Source: Cutibacterium sp.
Lineage (GTDB): Bacteria; Actinomycetota; Actinomycetes; Propionibacteriales; Propionibacteriaceae
Assembly: GCF_030525615.1 (NCBI RefSeq)
Contig: NZ_JAUNEJ010000006.1
Span: 1-64,000, forward strand
DNA length: 64,000 bases
Reading direction: 5' to 3'
A model generated the notes under the pieces. That model was not told where the DNA came from. It did no database searches and saw only the letters and a list, made by a program, of their open reading frames with translations. Positions 44,827 through 55,174 of this stretch are shown one piece after another. Numbering within the stretch: the first letter of the stretch is position 1; each line of letters opens with the position of its first letter. The translations under genes and the position numbers were made by a program.

Positions 44827-45723
44827 TCAGACACGCGTAGGGCGTACCGGGTCCGAGTTCAGGGGGAGCCGGGCCACAGCGGCCTCCAGCTCAGAGAGGG
44901 ACGTCGCGTCCCGATCCAGAGGAATGAACACCGCACCCGTTTGATCGGGATTGACGTACATGAGGGTCAGTCCGGTGCGGTCGATGTCGGCGCAGAACAC
45001 CCGCCCCACGGTGTGGGGGCATGCCTGGTGGGTGGCGCGCGACCAGCAAGTGCAGCCGAGCAGTTCTTCCCGTCTCACTGCGTCACACAGCTGCGACAGA
45101 TGGAAGTCACCGATGGAGGCGACGACGTCAAGAGCTGAGAACTCGTCCTGGATAGAGGGAAAGACCTCGTCATTGGGCGTCTCGGCGATGAGAGTGGGGA
45201 TGTCTATCTCTGTGCTTCCCATCGCGTCGTGCAGAATGGCCTGATGCGGGTCAATGACGCCAATGAGGCCATCATCGAAACCAGCGATTATCGAGACCTC
45301 ACTCGGCACCAGCTCGGTTGCGAGCAGATGATCGATCTGGCTGACACTCAACCAGGTCACGGTTCCGAGGACGTGGAGAGTGGCCGCCAACAACCGGATT
45401 CCTGGCTCCGGGGAGTCCTTGGAAATCTCCAGGCGAATGTCAGTCGGCACGCCCACAGGGACCTGGCAGAGCGCCTGCGCAGGTTGTGAGCGCACGGCGA
45501 CCACGAATCGTCCTGAGGTTGTGACTCCGTGAGCCTGCAGATCGCACGTCCACTGATCGGGGTCTCCGTCTGCCGAGATCATCGCGTGGGCGACCATGGT
45601 TGCCGCGCCGGCGCCGGCAAGTATGCGTCGTGCAATAGATGAAGTGCGTTGTGACAAGGTCGGTGCGATACGGGTCTTTGGATCTAGGGCCTCGCCTTTG
45701 TTGGTGTCGCCGATGGTAGTCAT
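44827..45723 (-). CDS. DUF2470 protein, possible haem/iron-related
   Basis: Product of 298 residues. The start at ATG 45723 is favoured because GAAGGGA lies eight bases upstream. ARRILAGAGAATMVAHAM and the late segment DIDRTGLTLMYVNPDQTG fit DUF2470 proteins, related to HugZ-type haem utilisation proteins. A DtxR/IdeR-like box stands just upstream, which agrees with iron regulation. Confidence 0.72.
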   Translation of the reverse strand: MTTIGDTNKGEALDPKTRIAPTLSQRTSSIARRILAGAGAATMVAHAMISADGDPDQWTCDLQAHGVTTSGRFVVAVRSQPAQALCQVPVGVPTDIRLEISKDSPEPGIRLLAATLHVLGTVTWLSVSQIDHLLATELVPSEVSIIAGFDDGLIGVIDPHQAILHDAMGSTEIDIPTLIAETPNDEVFPSIQDEFSALDVVASIGDFHLSQLCDAVRREELLGCTCWSRATHQACPHTVGRVFCADIDRTGLTLMYVNPDQTGAVFIPLDRDATSLSELEAAVARLPLNSDPVRPTRV

Positions 45724-45740
45724 TGTCACATCCCTTCGGA

Positions 45741-45759
45741 TTAGGTGAGCCTACTCTAA
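45741..45759. promoter_or_regulatory. DtxR/IdeR-like iron box
   Basis: TTAGGTGAGCCTACTCTAA matches the 19-base consensus TWAGGTWAGSCTWACCTWA at 16 positions. It begins 18 bases before the DUF2470 start, a position at which a repressor would block transcription. Confidence 0.65.
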
Positions 45760-45978
45760 CACAGCGGAGGTTTGCGGTGGGTTGAAGGTCGGTCTGCCAC
45801 AACATCCCGTGGTAATGCCGAAAAGTAACGGTGCGCGTGCCATCTGGAGTGGCAGGGAACCTTGGTGTTACCGGTAATTCCACAAGCCGACCAGCATGAG
45901 TTATCGGCGGGAGTGGGGGAGATCGGGGTAGCTGGGATGAGGCCCCGTGCAGCGGGTCCTGGGTGACAAGAGCGAGTG

Positions 45979-46926
45979 TCAGGCGGGCACGACGCCAGCC
46001 ATGATTTGGCGCAGGATGTGTTCGGGGAACGTCACCCGGGGACGGTGCCGCCGGTGAAGGTGGGAGGTGAGCCAATCCAGCACAAATTGCGGGTGTTGCC
46101 TAATCATGGTTGGGGTGGTGTGCAGGACCTTCCAACCGGACCGGTCAAGGTTGGCGGACCGCATCATCGTGTTCTCGTAGCCCTCAGCTGTTCCGTGAAT
46201 CATCCTGCCGTCGATCTCGAGCGCGACTCTCTCAGCTTCAAACGCCTTGTCGAGGATGTACCGGCGATCCCCGGCACGTACCGCATGGTTTGGCTTCACG
46301 CCAGTGATTCCTACAGCTCGCAACAGTCGACCGAATTCCAGTTCAGGGACCGACCAGGACCGAAGGTTGATGTCAGCGAGTGCGGAGGCGATACGTTGCC
46401 GACTAAATCGCCAGGACAGGCTGGAACGCGCATCTCGACACGATTCCGGACTCACCAACCCCTGCCGGAGTGCCTCGCAGACCCATGCCCAGTCCCCGCG
46501 AATTGCAAGGAGCAGTACTGACACCTCGGGCTCCACGACCCACATGCCATGTCTCTGCGTCACGTACCGCCGAGGGACTCGCCATCGGTAAACACGGATC
46601 TCCTCTCGCTCGATTGAGCGGGTACGAGAATAGGCCTCAATGTCTTTCACTGCGTCAAAGTCATGAAGGTGCTCGCCGGGCGGTTTTAACCCTTGCATGA
46701 CGAGGGCGGCCTTGCCGATGAGGACTGCGTTTTGGTGCCACATGTGCACTGCTCTGATTCGCACCCTCGGGTCACGTGCCACTGTCGTTGGTGACACGAC
46801 ACCCGGGAGTATTCGCACCGCCTTCCCAGCAGCTACCGCTCGGTCAGCTTGCCCTCTCAGGTGGCTGAATCGGTGAATGCGGGCCACCCCGCCGTTTGCG
46901 CGCCATTCGAAATCGAGTTCATTCAT
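45979..46926 (-). CDS. AbiEi/DUF559-like protein
   Basis: Product of 315 residues. The N-terminal part has the AbiEi pattern (DRAVAAGKAVRILPGVV, then AVLIGKAALVMQGL). The C-terminal part has a Vsr-like nuclease fold pattern, FEAERVALEIDGRMIHG followed by SANLDRSGWKVLHTTPTMI. No toxin partner is next to it. It is a distant relative of the protein at 17454-18323. Confidence 0.7.
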   Translation of the reverse strand: MNELDFEWRANGGVARIHRFSHLRGQADRAVAAGKAVRILPGVVSPTTVARDPRVRIRAVHMWHQNAVLIGKAALVMQGLKPPGEHLHDFDAVKDIEAYSRTRSIEREEIRVYRWRVPRRYVTQRHGMWVVEPEVSVLLLAIRGDWAWVCEALRQGLVSPESCRDARSSLSWRFSRQRIASALADINLRSWSVPELEFGRLLRAVGITGVKPNHAVRAGDRRYILDKAFEAERVALEIDGRMIHGTAEGYENTMMRSANLDRSGWKVLHTTPTMIRQHPQFVLDWLTSHLHRRHRPRVTFPEHILRQIMAGVVPA

Positions 46927-47418
46927 ACCTTCAGTTGTCGTCTGAAGTTCTGAAATCCGTCACCATCTTTGAAATCTGTGGACAACTGGCAGAGAGCACT
47001 CAAAGATGCTTGTGGAAAACTCCCGACCTGGTTCTCGCTGCTACCGCAGGCGGCAGTCAGACGGTGATCTCACGGTTTTTCCTTGCGGCAGGCGGGGAGG
47101 GGCGCGAGCCGAGGGGTTTGGGTCTCGGAGCGTCCATGAGCGCGCCGGGTCGATGATCGGGGTCCCCATTTCGTCTTCGATTTGGGCCTCGGCCTGCTGT
47201 CCGTGTATTTTTACATCGTTGCCCTCGAGCAAACGGGAGTTGGCCGCCGCGGTCGCTCCGTCTGTCCGACACAGCGATGTCGTGATGCGGTTCCGGTCTC
47301 CGGCGTGTCACGCCGTCGAGTGGAGGAATCGCCCGCAGAGCACCACCACGTTGCAAGATCCCTGTGCGTGAGTTCGTACCGTGACTTCATGCATGGGACC
47401 GAGTTCGAGAAGGTACCT
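46927..47418 (+). other. rplM upstream region with probable promoter
   Basis: No gene is supported in these 492 bases. A candidate promoter is TTGGGC (47182) and TATTTT (47206) with 18 bases between, giving an rplM leader of about 200 bases. The leader has a few self-complementary parts but no structure I can name. Confidence 0.45.
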
Positions 47419-47862
47419 GTGACCACCTACAGCCCCAAGGCCGGAGAGGTGCAGCGGAATTGGTACGTCATCGACGCCGAGGACATCGTCCTGGGTCGGC
47501 TGGCTGCTACCGTTGCCAACCTCCTGCGCGGCAAGCATAAGCCGCAGTACGCCCCCCATATTGACACTGGTGACTTTGTTGTCATCATCAACGCTTCCAA
47601 GATTGCGCTGACCCGCAAGAAGGCCACCAATTCGCTGCGTTACGACCACTCGGGTCGCCCGGGCGGCCTGCGCGTCACCAGCATCGGCGAGATGCTGAAA
47701 GAAAACCCCCGTCGCGCCGTTGAGCGCGCGGTGTGGGGCATGATGCCCAAGAACAAGCTGTCGCGTCAGCAGCTCAAGAAGCTGAAGGTGTACGGCGGCC
47801 CTGAGCACCCGCACGCTGCGCAGAACCCGCAGCCTTATGAGATCACCCAGATCGCCCAGTGA
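47419..47862 (+). CDS. rplM: Ribosomal protein L13 (uL13)
   Basis: Product of 147 residues beginning [20 protein letters not shown] after a GTG start with GAGAAGGT before it. Conserved parts include [17 protein letters not shown] and [19 protein letters not shown]. Paired with rpsI as in nearly all bacteria. Confidence 0.97.
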   Translation: MTTYSPKAGEVQRNWYVIDAEDIVLGRLAATVANLLRGKHKPQYAPHIDTGDFVVIINASKIALTRKKATNSLRYDHSGRPGGLRVTSIGEMLKENPRRAVERAVWGMMPKNKLSRQQLKKLKVYGGPEHPHAAQNPQPYEITQIAQ

Positions 47863-47884
47863 TCGCCCACGAAGGATTGTGACA

Positions 47885-48406
47885 GTGACTGACACCGCAA
47901 CCGAGAACCTCGAGAACACCGAGGTCACCCCGTTCACCGAGGGCGACCGTGAGATCGCCTACCGCACCGACTCCAACCCGACCGTGGCTGCTGGCGACTC
48001 CAAGCGCCCCGCCGTGGTCGCCCCTGGTGCTGCTACCGGTCGCCGCAAGGAGGCCATCGCCCGTGTTCGCATCGTCCCTGGCTCCGGTCAGTGGAAGATC
48101 AACGGGCGCACTCTGGAAGATTATTTCCCGAACAAGGTTCACCAGCAGATCGTTACCGAACCCTTCACCACGGCTGGTGTTGAGGGTTCGTATGACGTCA
48201 TCGCCCGTATCGATGGCGGCGGCATCAGCGGTCAGGCTGGTGCGCTGCGTCTGGGCATTGCCCGTGCACTCAACAATGTTGACCCCGAGGCCTCTCGCCC
48301 GGCCCTCAAGAAGGCCGGTATGTTGACTCGTGACGCTCGCGTCAAGGAGCGCAAGAAGGCCGGACTTAAGAAGGCCCGCAAGGCTCCGCAGTACTCGAAG
48401 CGTTGA
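47885..48406 (+). CDS. rpsI: Ribosomal protein S9 (uS9)
   Basis: Product of 173 residues. About 50 N-terminal residues are a variable actinobacterial extension; the core begins at [17 protein letters not shown] and ends [15 protein letters not shown] at 47885 with AAGGAT upstream. Confidence 0.97.
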   Translation: MTDTATENLENTEVTPFTEGDREIAYRTDSNPTVAAGDSKRPAVVAPGAATGRRKEAIARVRIVPGSGQWKINGRTLEDYFPNKVHQQIVTEPFTTAGVEGSYDVIARIDGGGISGQAGALRLGIARALNNVDPEASRPALKKAGMLTRDARVKERKKAGLKKARKAPQYSKR

Positions 48407-48425
48407 TCTGGTTTTCCTAGAACGT

Positions 48426-48463
48426 GGGGCGGCCCTCCCTTGGCGGAGGGCCGCCCCGTTTTT
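48426..48463 (+). terminator. Rho-independent terminator after rpsI
   Basis: GGGGCGGCCCTCC pairs perfectly with GGAGGGCCGCCCC around a six-base loop and is followed by GTTTTT. Confidence 0.95.
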
Positions 48464-48754
48464 GTCGTCGCCACCTCAACAAACCGTGAGAAGGATGTCC
48501 CTAGGATGGGCGGGGATTGACGACAGGCCACCACGAGCCAGGATTACCAAACCAAGAGGCTCTTGGGGCGCGCGTGGATTGACGGGGAAGTTCGCGACCT
48601 CCCGCCACCTCTGGTGGCAGAACCCGACGTATGTCACGGTGTTTCCACAGGTGTTCGGGATCACCCCTACCGCCGGTACCGAATCAGGTCGATTCCAGTG
48701 AGGTGAGCGGATATTTCGTTCAGTTTGTGTGAGCGGTTGGTAGAGTGGCCCTCC
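48464..48754 (+). other. Intergenic region before glmM
   Basis: No gene is seen in this 291-base stretch. TAGAGT at 48741 is a possible -10 eight bases before the GTG start of glmM, which would give a leaderless transcript; no ribosome-binding site is present. Confidence 0.4.
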
Positions 48755-50107
48755 GTGGCACGACTATTTGGAACTGATGGAGTGCGCGGTGTGGCCAACC
48801 AGGACCTCACCGCCGAATTAGCCCTTGATCTCTCGGTCGCGGCCGCCCACGTTCTGGGCGAGGCTGGCGCTTTCGGCCATCGGCAACCCACCGCGTTGGT
48901 GGCACGGGATCCTCGCGCCTCGGGCGAGTTTCTTGAGGCGGCCGTGTGCGCGGGTCTGGCGAGCGCAGGCGTCGATGTACTGCGGGCGGGTATCATCCCG
49001 ACCCCGGCTGCGGCGTATCTGGTCAACGAATATCGCACCGACCTGGGCGTCATGCTGTCGGCTTCCCACAATCCCATGCCCGACAACGGCATTAAGTTCT
49101 TCTCGCGCGGCGGTGTGAAGCTTCCCGACGACCTTGAGGACGCGATCGAGCAGCGGATGGGGGAGCCTTGGGCTCGACCCATCGGTGACAAGGTTGGACG
49201 TATTCGCTACACCCCACAGGCTGTCGATACCTATGTCGATCACCTGGTGCGCTCCCTGCGTCAGCAGGACACCCTCAAAGGGCTCAAGATCGTCCTTGAT
49301 ACCGCCAATGGCGCTTCTTATCACACTGCCTCGGCAGCTTTCACCGCCCAGGGCGCAGAGGTCGTCGCGATCCATGACCAGCCGGATGGCCTCAACATCA
49401 ACGACCATTGTGGTTCCACCCATCCGGAGAAGCTCCAGGCCAAGGTCGTCGAGGTCGGGGCCGACATGGGGCTAGCTTTTGACGGCGACGCTGACCGTTG
49501 CCTGGGTGTCGACCACGAGGGCACCATTGTCGATGGTGACCACATCATCGCGATTCTGGCTCTTGCGCTTCAGGAGGATCATCGTCTGGCGTCCAACACC
49601 GTCGTCGCGACGATTATGAGCAACCTCGGTCTCATCATCGCTATGCGGGAGCATGATATTCACGTTGACCAGACCAAAGTCGGTGACCGTTATGTGCTCG
49701 AGTCGATGAACGCTAACGGCTTTTCGCTCGGCGGTGAGCAGTCCGGACACGTCATCATGAGCGAGTTCGCCACCACTGGTGACGGCGTCCTCACTGGCTT
49801 GCACCTAGCCGCTCGCGTCGCCCGCACCGGAAAGACTCTTAAGGAACTCGCGTCGGTGATGACCCGCCTGCCGCAGGCCCTCATCAATGTGCGTGGGGTC
49901 GACAAGCTGCGTGCCGGTATCGATCCTGACGTCAACAGAGCCGTCGCTGACGCAAACCAGAAGCTCGGTGACACGGGTCGTGTCGTGCTGCGTCCCTCCG
50001 GCACCGAGCCGGTCGTGCGTGTCATGGTCGAGGCCGCCACCCAGGAAGAGGCGGACAAGATTTGCTCTGAGTTGGCTGAGACCGTCAAGAAGTGCCTGGC
50101 CCTGTGA
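48755..50107 (+). CDS. glmM: Phosphoglucosamine mutase
   Basis: Product of 450 residues turning glucosamine-6-P into glucosamine-1-P for cell-wall precursors. The phosphorylated Ser lies in [12 protein letters not shown] (about Ser104), the Mg site is DGDADRC, the sugar site GGEQSGH, and the phosphate site [15 protein letters not shown] start; glmS follows 3 kb downstream. Confidence 0.97.
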   Translation: MARLFGTDGVRGVANQDLTAELALDLSVAAAHVLGEAGAFGHRQPTALVARDPRASGEFLEAAVCAGLASAGVDVLRAGIIPTPAAAYLVNEYRTDLGVMLSASHNPMPDNGIKFFSRGGVKLPDDLEDAIEQRMGEPWARPIGDKVGRIRYTPQAVDTYVDHLVRSLRQQDTLKGLKIVLDTANGASYHTASAAFTAQGAEVVAIHDQPDGLNINDHCGSTHPEKLQAKVVEVGADMGLAFDGDADRCLGVDHEGTIVDGDHIIAILALALQEDHRLASNTVVATIMSNLGLIIAMREHDIHVDQTKVGDRYVLESMNANGFSLGGEQSGHVIMSEFATTGDGVLTGLHLAARVARTGKTLKELASVMTRLPQALINVRGVDKLRAGIDPDVNRAVADANQKLGDTGRVVLRPSGTEPVVRVMVEAATQEEADKICSELAETVKKCLAL

Positions 50108-50117
50108 GACTCTGATT

Positions 50118-50885
50118 ATGGTGTTGTTTCGTCGCCGTCCCGACGCCGACCTGCCTGGTCTGGATGTCGGGGCGGCGAATCGTGTGCGCGGCATGGTTGC
50201 GCAATCCCTGGCGGCCATGGGCATTGTCGCGAAGGTCGACGCCAACCATGTCGTCACATCTGTCGGCGATATTCCGTTGGCACCCGTGGTCGATGAGCTC
50301 GACGGCCACGATCGCGGTGACTGGCCAGTAGTCGTCGATGAGCTCGTCACGCGTATGGTGCGCTCTCTCCTCGACGGGGCGACCCGCCTGACTGACGCGA
50401 CCCTCGCCGATCATGTCGTGGTCAAGATCCTGGGAGACCGGGAGCGGGCTGGACGCAGTTTCGCCTACGCCCGCCCCTTGGTGTCGACCGCGACTGGCCA
50501 GCCGGTCCCCGGGTTCGTCGTCGCCCTGGCATGGCTCGACGACGGGGTTGAGCTTCTCAACGACGCGGCCTTGGCAGAGGTCGACGATCTGGATAGTGCC
50601 TACCGTCGTGGCTTCGAGAGATTGGCAACCGCATTGGCTGATGATCTCGATGTGGTCCGTCAGGGGAATATCGTTACCGTCACTGGGTCATCGTGGCTGG
50701 TGTCTTCCTGGCCTCTGGCCGCGGGGGCAGGGCGTCCCATTATGGCTGAAGTGGGATGTGACGTTGTTATCGGAATTGAAGCTGCGAACAAAGTCCTGGT
50801 CTCAGCGAGCAGCCACGCGCGTGAACTAGATGACGCCCTGTCTGCGTCGCGGGTTGCCGACCCCTTCGCGTGGCACATCGATTGA
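50118..50885 (+). CDS. Conserved-looking protein of unknown function
   Basis: Product of 255 residues starting eleven bases after glmM. No signal peptide or membrane helix. It reads as a soluble alpha/beta protein (DADLPGLDVGAANRVRGMVA, VTSVGDIPLAPVVDELDGHD). I do not recognise a family. Its closeness to glmM suggests co-transcription. Confidence 0.7.
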   Translation: MVLFRRRPDADLPGLDVGAANRVRGMVAQSLAAMGIVAKVDANHVVTSVGDIPLAPVVDELDGHDRGDWPVVVDELVTRMVRSLLDGATRLTDATLADHVVVKILGDRERAGRSFAYARPLVSTATGQPVPGFVVALAWLDDGVELLNDAALAEVDDLDSAYRRGFERLATALADDLDVVRQGNIVTVTGSSWLVSSWPLAAGAGRPIMAEVGCDVVIGIEAANKVLVSASSHARELDDALSASRVADPFAWHID

Positions 50886-50979
50886 TTGGTTACGTGTTGA
50901 CTGGCGCACCGGTTGAGCGGCACTGGTTGCCCCAGCCGACATCGACCAGTCCTGCGGGCGGTGCTGCGTCGAGGGCTCG

Positions 50980-51963
50980 TCAGACTTTCCGAATCCACAC
51001 GTTACGGATTTCGTGGTCGGGACCCTTGTGGAGGATTGCGGTGGCGCGGCCGCGGGTGGGGAGGACGTTCTGCACGAGGTTCGGGCCGTTGATGGTGTTC
51101 CAGATTTCCCTGGCCACAGCAATGGCCTCCTCGTCCGGCATACGTGCGTAGTCTCCGAAGAAGGAGTCCGGGTCGGTGAATGCGGTCTGACGCAGGGTCA
51201 GGAACCGGTTGATGTACCACCGAATGATGTCAGTCTCCTCGGCGTCGACGTACACCGAGAAGTCGAAGAAGTCGCTGAGGGCCAGCCCCATCGTCCCGCT
51301 GCTGCGGCGGCGCGGAGGTTGCAAGACGTTGAGACCCTCGATGATGAGGACATCGGGCTGACGGACGACGAGCTGCTGGCCGGGAACGATGTCATAGGTG
51401 ACATGGGAATATACCGGTGCGGTGACTTCCGGCATACCAGATTTCACATCGACAACGAATTTCAGCAGGGCATGACGGTCGTAGGACTCCGGGAAGCCTT
51501 TACGCGACAACAGCCCACGTTCTTCCAGAACCTTGTTGGGGTAGAGGAATCCGTCGGTTGTCACGAGGTCGACGACAGGGCGGAGCGGGGAACGTCCCAG
51601 CAATTCTCGCAATAGACGAGCCACGGTCGACTTTCCGACTGCCACCGATCCGGCGATACCGATGACGAAGGGTGTGCGGCGCATACCGTGGCGGCTGAGT
51701 TGTAAGAAGGCATTGGAGGCGTCAAAAAGGGCGCCGGTGTGCATACAGTACAGGTGGATGAGCTGGGTCAGCGGTCGGTAGACCTCGACGACATCACGGT
51801 GACTTGTAGGGTCGCCGAGGCTGCGAATGCGATCCAGGGTGGCTTCATCAACGTCGATTTCAGTCGAGTCGGCGAGGGTGGCCCAGGACTCCCGTGACAA
51901 TTCGATGAACGGACCGGGTTCGGTGTTGTCGTCGTCGGCGGGAGCAGGTGGTGTGAGATTCAC
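50980..51963 (-). CDS. coaA: Pantothenate kinase, type I
   Basis: Product of 327 residues, first step of coenzyme A synthesis. P loop [12 protein letters not shown], then TTDGFLYPN and RKGFPESYD, and IIEGLNVLQ are diagnostic of CoaA. The second GTG (51963) is favoured over 51972 because TGAGG is correctly spaced only for it. Confidence 0.95.
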   Translation of the reverse strand: MNLTPPAPADDDNTEPGPFIELSRESWATLADSTEIDVDEATLDRIRSLGDPTSHRDVVEVYRPLTQLIHLYCMHTGALFDASNAFLQLSRHGMRRTPFVIGIAGSVAVGKSTVARLLRELLGRSPLRPVVDLVTTDGFLYPNKVLEERGLLSRKGFPESYDRHALLKFVVDVKSGMPEVTAPVYSHVTYDIVPGQQLVVRQPDVLIIEGLNVLQPPRRRSSGTMGLALSDFFDFSVYVDAEETDIIRWYINRFLTLRQTAFTDPDSFFGDYARMPDEEAIAVAREIWNTINGPNLVQNVLPTRGRATAILHKGPDHEIRNVWIRKV

Positions 51964-52090
51964 TGTTGGCACCTCATCATGGCTGTATATGACGTCGAAT
52001 GACTGTACCCATGTGAGGGTACCTTGCGCAGCGGATGGTCTGACGGCGCAGCCCCGCGAACTGCGCCGTCAGCTTTGGGCATGGGCGGAA

Positions 52091-53107
52091 TCAGCCAAGG
52101 AATGGCTGGGGGACGCAAACCACCGGTTTGGCCTGCTCAGGATCCAGCGCGTTGACGGCCATCTGGTACACGTTGATGTCGTAGGTGAAGTTGATGTGGC
52201 TGGCGTGGTCAGAGCCGCAGGTGTTCTGAACGAGGATGTTCTTGACTCCGGACTCGTACAGGAAGGCGTTGGTGAACGGCACCACGGTGTCGTCGTAGCG
52301 TCCCTCAATGATCGTGTATGTGACGCCAGGGCGCGTCACCGGGCCGTTGCCGTACAGGTCCTTGTTGAAGCGGGAAGATCCGAGTTGTTGCTCGTAACTG
52401 GCGATACCGGCCTTGGTGAAGGCGGCCTCGATCTGCTCGTGTTTGGCCTCGTCAACGGCTTGGTTGAGGAAGGCGGAGACCGCCTTCGTGCCGATGCCGT
52501 GGTTCGACGGGGCGAGGGCGATGAGCTTGTCGACCTTCTTGTAGCCGCCAAGTTTGGTGATGTAGTAGTTCGGCAGCGGGCCGCCGCCTTGGGACCATCC
52601 GATGATGTCGACTTTCTTGGAACCGGTGGCCTTGAGCACACGGTCGACGAACCCAGCGACAGCTTTGGCGGAGATTCGGATGTCACCGGTGTAGGCGAAG
52701 TTGGGGAGCAGCTGTAGCCCGTTGAAATTCGGCGAGAACACGCAGTATCCGAGCTTGGTGAGCTTCGGGGAGTACATCGACCACGATGCGTAAGCGTCAG
52801 AGTTCGTACCGGGTAGCAGGACGACTGGGTTCTGGCCTTCGCGCGGCTTGCAGCCGAAGTCATTGGCCCCCTGAGGGTTGGTACCAGGATGGGCCAGGGC
52901 GTATACAGATGCCGGGTAGGTGAAGAGTTTGGTGGGTCCGTCACCAGCAGATGGAACACCATCCGGACTGCCGGGCATGGTGATCTCGGGCGGCACCGAG
53001 GTGTCGGCGTCGGCGGCATGTGCCGGGGCAGCTGAGACGGCTGCTAAGGAGGTGGCCACGGCAGTGGCCAGGGAAATCAGGACTGTTGCGAGCTTCTTTG
53101 ATCTCAT
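52091..53107 (-). CDS. Secreted triacylglycerol lipase (GehA/GehB family)
   Basis: Product of 338 residues with a signal peptide ending near APAHAAD. It has an alpha/beta-hydrolase fold: oxyanion region VVLLPGTNSD, nucleophile elbow GWSQGG (Ser172), Asp in GRYDDTVVP and His in CGSDHASHINF. It belongs to the lipase family of Cutibacterium that includes GehA and GehB, which free fatty acids from sebum. Which of the two it is cannot be settled here, although a glmS-side position makes me lean to GehB. Confidence 0.87.
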   Translation of the reverse strand: MRSKKLATVLISLATAVATSLAAVSAAPAHAADADTSVPPEITMPGSPDGVPSAGDGPTKLFTYPASVYALAHPGTNPQGANDFGCKPREGQNPVVLLPGTNSDAYASWSMYSPKLTKLGYCVFSPNFNGLQLLPNFAYTGDIRISAKAVAGFVDRVLKATGSKKVDIIGWSQGGGPLPNYYITKLGGYKKVDKLIALAPSNHGIGTKAVSAFLNQAVDEAKHEQIEAAFTKAGIASYEQQLGSSRFNKDLYGNGPVTRPGVTYTIIEGRYDDTVVPFTNAFLYESGVKNILVQNTCGSDHASHINFTYDINVYQMAVNALDPEQAKPVVCVPQPFLG

Positions 53108-53285
53108 GTGTTTCCTTGATCGTGCGTCGGTGCAGGATGTGAAGAAACCTACGAATCGGCAGGGTCATGAGCGGGTGTGTGGCTGCGAATGAGGTCATTC
53201 GTGCATATGACAGCGGCGATAGGTGCTCATACGCGCAGGCGTTTCGGTTGGCTGAAACGCTCATAATTGATGTACGTTTCTTGCC

Positions 53286-55133
53286 ATGTGCGGAATTGTT
53301 GGTTATTGCGGTCATCGACAGGCCGAACGTGTCATCATCGACGGACTTCGACGTTTGGAGTACCGAGGATATGACTCAGCAGGGTTGGCAGTTGTGGCGG
53401 ATGGAGGCCTGCACCGGGCCAAGAAGTCCGGCAAATTGACCAATCTTGAGCAGGAACTCGCGGCTCATCCGCTCCCGGAATCCAACCAGGGTATTGGTCA
53501 CACGCGCTGGGCGACTCACGGTGCCCCGACTGACCGGAACGCCCATCCTCATCTATCGTTCGATGGCCGGGTCGCGGTCGTCCACAATGGCATTATTGAA
53601 AACTTCGCCTCCTTGCGCGCTGAGCTTGAGGGACAGGGGGTCGCCTTCACCTCGGATACAGACAGCGAGACCGCTGCCCACATGATCGCCTTGCGTATGC
53701 AGCAAGGGTCCTCGTTGGCTGAGGCCATCGGTGCCGTCGCCTCCCGGCTCGAAGGGGCATTTACCCTTGTGGCCATGAGCGCTGACGCTCCCGATACCGT
53801 CGTGGCTGCGCGTCGCAACTCCCCGTTGGTTGTGGGTCTGGGGCAGGGCGAGAATTTCTTGGCCTCCGACGTCGCTGCCTTCATCGAGCACACCCGCGAG
53901 GCCCTCGAGTTGGGTCAGGATCAGGTCGTCGTGCTGACTCCCGATGATGTCACCGTCACTGACTTCGATGGCAATCCCAGCCAGGCTCGTCCGTACCACG
54001 TCGACTGGGACCTGTCGGCGGCTGAGAAGCAGGGCCACGATTGGTTCATGCGCAAGGAGATTTTTGAACAGCCGCGCGCGGTAGCTGACACCTTGCTGGG
54101 CCGCTGGTCTGAACGTGGGGAGTTGGTGCTCGACGAGATGCGCATTTGCCCGGAGGACCTGCGACGCATCACCAAAATCGTCGTGGTGGCCTGCGGGTCG
54201 TCTTACTATGCCGGGATGGTCGCCAAGTACGCCATCGAGCACTGGACCCGAGTGGCCTGTGAGGTCGACTTGGCCAGCGAGTTCCGTTACCGCGACCCCA
54301 TCATCGATCCGACGACGCTGGTCGTCACAATTTCTCAATCCGGTGAGACCGCCGACACTCTTATGGCGATCCGGCACGCTCGCGAGCAGCATGCCAAGGT
54401 CATCGCCATATGCAACACCAACGGAGCGACGATTCCACGCGAGTCCGACGCCGTGATCTATACCCACGCCGGTCCGGAGATCGGTGTCGCTTCGACCAAG
54501 GGATTCCTCACCCAGGTCGTTGCCTGCTACCTGCTCGGCCTTTATCTGGCCCAGGTGCGTGGCATGAAGTACGGCGACGAGATCCGCGCTGTGATGTCCG
54601 AGCTGAATCAGATGCCGGGCAAGATTCAGCAGGTTCTCGACGACATCGAGCCGGTCTATGAACTGGCTCGGGTGATGGCTAAGGAAGAGGAAGCGGTGTT
54701 CTTTCTAGGTCGTCATGTCGGCTACCCGGTGGCTCTGGAGGGAGCTCTCAAGCTCAAAGAGATCGCCTACCTGCACGCCGAGGGCTTCGCAGCTGGCGAA
54801 CTCAAGCACGGCCCGATCGCTGTCATCGAGGATGACACTCCGGTCTTCGTCGTGGTGCCGCCGAAGGGCCGGGACCAGCTTCACGACAAGGTGGTGTCCA
54901 ATATTCAGGAGATCCGTGCCCGTGGCGCCAGGACGGTCGTGCTGGCTGAGAGGGGAGACGAGGACGTCATGGCGTTCGCGGACACCTTTATTGGTCTGCC
55001 GCCGTGTTCGACCTTGTTACAGCCGCTAGTGGCTGCGGTCCCATTTCAGGCCTTTGCGTGCGAACTGGCCACGGCCAAGGGCCACGACGTCGACCAGCCG
55101 AGGAACCTGGCCAAGTCGGTCACTGTGGAGTGA
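53286..55133 (+). CDS. glmS: Glutamine-fructose-6-phosphate aminotransferase (isomerizing)
   Basis: Product of 615 residues making glucosamine-6-P. Cys2 of MCGIVGYCG is the glutaminase nucleophile; HTRWATHG and HNGIIEN follow. Two SIS domains form the isomerase half (SQSGETADTLMAIR, GRHVGYPVALEGALKLKEIA), and the end DQPRNLAKSVTVE is typical. No glmS ribozyme is expected or seen. Confidence 0.98.
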   Translation: MCGIVGYCGHRQAERVIIDGLRRLEYRGYDSAGLAVVADGGLHRAKKSGKLTNLEQELAAHPLPESNQGIGHTRWATHGAPTDRNAHPHLSFDGRVAVVHNGIIENFASLRAELEGQGVAFTSDTDSETAAHMIALRMQQGSSLAEAIGAVASRLEGAFTLVAMSADAPDTVVAARRNSPLVVGLGQGENFLASDVAAFIEHTREALELGQDQVVVLTPDDVTVTDFDGNPSQARPYHVDWDLSAAEKQGHDWFMRKEIFEQPRAVADTLLGRWSERGELVLDEMRICPEDLRRITKIVVVACGSSYYAGMVAKYAIEHWTRVACEVDLASEFRYRDPIIDPTTLVVTISQSGETADTLMAIRHAREQHAKVIAICNTNGATIPRESDAVIYTHAGPEIGVASTKGFLTQVVACYLLGLYLAQVRGMKYGDEIRAVMSELNQMPGKIQQVLDDIEPVYELARVMAKEEEAVFFLGRHVGYPVALEGALKLKEIAYLHAEGFAAGELKHGPIAVIEDDTPVFVVVPPKGRDQLHDKVVSNIQEIRARGARTVVLAERGDEDVMAFADTFIGLPPCSTLLQPLVAAVPFQAFACELATAKGHDVDQPRNLAKSVTVE

Positions 55134-55141
55134 TGCGAATT

Positions 55142-55160
55142 CCGGAATTGAGGATTCCGG
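55142..55160. terminator. Weak hairpin between convergent glmS and ABC operon
   Basis: CCGGAAT and ATTCCGG pair around a five-base loop, between the two stop codons. It has no clear U tract. Confidence 0.45.
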
Positions 55161-55174
55161 CAGCGATGTGCAGG

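Noticed and set aside
49887..50117. Upstream extension of the 50118 gene into glmM
   Set aside because: It overlaps the conserved glmM C terminus in another frame; the start at 50118 is sufficient.
53286..53310. glmS ribozyme
   Set aside because: That riboswitch class is a Firmicutes feature, and the 178-base upstream region has no matching core.
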